This document shows positions 62,628 to 64,000 of a stretch of DNA of 64,000 nucleotides, in pieces. This DNA is from Flavobacterium zepuense. GTDB taxonomy: Bacteria; Bacteroidota; Bacteroidia; Flavobacteriales; Flavobacteriaceae. The notes below the pieces were generated by a model. The model was given only the letters and a program-made list of their open reading frames with translations. It did no database searches and was not told the origin of the DNA. The number at the start of each line of letters is the position of its first letter. Positions within the stretch are counted from its first letter, which is position 1. Location: positions 62,001 through 126,000 of the forward strand of contig NZ_VJVZ01000013.1 of the NCBI RefSeq assembly GCF_007097145.1, given 5' to 3'. Made by a program: the position numbers and the translations under genes.

Positions 62628-64000
62628 CTACTTCTTCTCTGCTAAAACAGCCTTTACCATATTATCCTCTTTAAGGATCATTTCGTAGTAAGCCTTTTCG
62701 CTTAAAAGCTGCCTGCAAAACTCGGCAGCAAGGTAGTGCTTAACGCGGGCGTTGTATTTATCAAGTTTAAATACCAGGCCGTTGCTCAGCAAATATTTAT
62801 TAAAGGCATGAAAGTACTTATCGCCGGTAATAACCTTATCGGTTATTTGTACGGCGTTTAGTCCCGCAAAGCCTATACGGTCTTTATCCAGCTGTTCAAA
62901 AACAAAATAGCTCACAATGCCGCTTTGCATAATTTGTGCCAGGCTCTCATCGCCGTGTTTGCCTTCAAGCGGAACAAACACATCGGGCATAATACCGCCA
63001 CCACCGTAAACGGTACGGCCTTTTATGGTTTTAAATTTAAGGGTGTCGGCTATTTTAATACTGTCGGCAGCATACAGCTCGCCGCTTTCATAACGCTTCT
63101 GGAAGTCGTTATAATACTCCTCACCGCCATTGGCATAGCTGCGTTGGATAGACCTGCCCGACGGCGTGTAATAACGCGCTACGGTAAGGCGTACAGCACT
63201 GCCATCGCCTAAGGGCATTTCGCGCTGCACAAGACCCTTACCAAATGACCTGCGGCCCACAATCGTGCCCCTATCGTTATCTTGTATGGCACCGGCTAAT
63301 ATCTCACTGGCCGAAGCGCTGTTCTCGTTTATCATTACAAACAATTTGCCGGTTTCAAAAATGCCCTCGCCACTGGCTTTGGTTTCATCAACACGGCCTT
63401 TTTTGTTCTTGGTTTTTACAATAAGCTGGCCTTTGGTTAAAAACTCATCGGCAATTTCTACGGCCTTTTCAAGGTAGCCGCCGCCATTATCCCTAAGGTC
63501 TATAATGATGGATGTTGCGCCTTGTTTTTTAAGGTCGGATAATGCCTTGTGAAATTCGTCGCCGGTAGTTTCGGCAAAACGGTTTACCTTAATGTAGCCC
63601 GTTGTAGTGTTGGCCATAACGGCGGCATCTACACTTTTAATAGGCACAACATCGCGGGTTAGGTTAACCTTAAATTGTTTTTTTGTGCTTTTTCTAAAAA
63701 CGGTAAGCGTAAGTTTAGAACCCTCTTCGCCCTTAAGTTTAGAAAAAAGCGTATCGTTAGGCAGCTTGCGGCCAAACAGCTTGTAGTTATCGGCATATAA
63801 AATACGGTCGCCCGCCTTAATGCCTGCCTTATCGCTTGGCCCGCCGGGAACCGGTTTTATAACCGCCACCGAGTCTTTATACATATAAAAGTTTACGCCA
63901 ATGCCCACAAAGTCGCCACGCATGCTTTGCTCTACCTGCTCCATCTCTTCTTTATTAATGTAAACCGAGTGCGGGTCCAGCTTTTCGAGTATGCTGTTAA
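62628..64000 (-). CDS. S41-family C-terminal-processing serine protease, 5' end outside the window
   Basis: The frame is open past the ATG at 63944 to the window edge, and upstream codons read SILEKLDPHSVYINKEE, a family signature, so the gene is 5'-partial (457 codons visible). A PDZ domain follows (VAVIKPVPGGPSDKAGIKAGDRI), then the S41 catalytic core: IIDLRDNGGGYLEKAVEIAD, the nucleophile region NENSASASEILAGAIQD (Ser) and GRRSFGKGLVQ (Lys). A C-terminal helical extension runs to the stop. Periplasmic Ctp/Prc-type protease that trims proteins from their C-termini. Confidence 0.93.
   Translation of the reverse strand, partial: NSILEKLDPHSVYINKEEMEQVEQSMRGDFVGIGVNFYMYKDSVAVIKPVPGGPSDKAGIKAGDRILYADNYKLFGRKLPNDTLFSKLKGEEGSKLTLTVFRKSTKKQFKVNLTRDVVPIKSVDAAVMANTTTGYIKVNRFAETTGDEFHKALSDLKKQGATSIIIDLRDNGGGYLEKAVEIADEFLTKGQLIVKTKNKKGRVDETKASGEGIFETGKLFVMINENSASASEILAGAIQDNDRGTIVGRRSFGKGLVQREMPLGDGSAVRLTVARYYTPSGRSIQRSYANGGEEYYNDFQKRYESGELYAADSIKIADTLKFKTIKGRTVYGGGGIMPDVFVPLEGKHGDESLAQIMQSGIVSYFVFEQLDKDRIGFAGLNAVQITDKVITGDKYFHAFNKYLLSNGLVFKLDKYNARVKHYLAAEFCRQLLSEKAYYEMILKEDNMVKAVLAEKK

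Noticed and set aside
1..64000. tRNA, rRNA, known riboswitches, integrase or phage genes
   Set aside because: None seen on reading through the intergenic regions; the spacers are AT-rich or made of the repeats listed.

Overview
The window looks like a chromosomal segment of a Flavobacteriaceae bacterium (Bacteroidota), probably Flavobacterium or a close relative. The evidence is SusC/SusD pairs, many proteins with type IX secretion system (T9SS) C-terminal signals, promoters of the Bacteroidota TTG / TAnnTTTG type, few Shine-Dalgarno sequences and low-to-moderate GC. No tRNA, rRNA, CRISPR array, insertion sequence or prophage is visible.

Region 1 (about 0.4-19.7 kb) is a complete alpha-glucan (starch/maltodextrin) utilization locus. 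A minus-strand operon encodes SusC, SusD, SusE and a T9SS-exported GH13 amylase. A LacI-family regulator is divergent from it. A plus-strand operon follows: an MFS sugar permease, beta-phosphoglucomutase, a GH65 maltose phosphorylase, a SusA-like GH13 and a GH13 lipoprotein, then a catalysis-free T9SS protein built of three SusE-type starch-binding modules. The inferred flow is: starch is cut and bound at the surface, dextrins enter through SusCD, periplasmic GH13 enzymes trim them, the MFS permease imports maltose, and phosphorolysis plus PgmB yields glucose and glucose 6-phosphate.

Region 2 (19.8-24.4 kb) holds a GH53 galactanase lipoprotein, the rRNA methyltransferase RlmF, and an ECF sigma / membrane anti-sigma / coiled-coil barrel operon. 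Region 3 (24.6-40.4 kb) is a tandem trio of giant surface proteins (1223, 1332 and 2364 aa) that share one long C-terminal module, probably the T9SS type C sorting region.

Region 4 (40.9-48.6 kb) is a divergent, probably metal-related cluster. On one side are an imelysin-like lipoprotein, an HTTM (vitamin-K-carboxylase-like) membrane protein and a TonB-dependent receptor. On the other are a canonical imelysin and a di-heme oxidoreductase. The two sides share a promoter region with two palindromes. This is the most interesting system in the window, because the HTTM protein seems to keep the His and Lys of gamma-glutamyl carboxylase. Region 5 (50.0-54.4 kb) is a tightly packed six-gene operon: OB-fold, DUF5777 barrel, cytochrome c lipoprotein, YceI, ankyrin, and a T9SS surface protein.

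Region 6 (54.7-64 kb) has a HAD protein with an altered catalytic motif, small orphan genes embedded in a family of dispersed hairpin repeats, a large SprA-reminiscent outer-membrane protein, two unknown proteins and a partial S41 C-terminal-processing protease that runs off the end.
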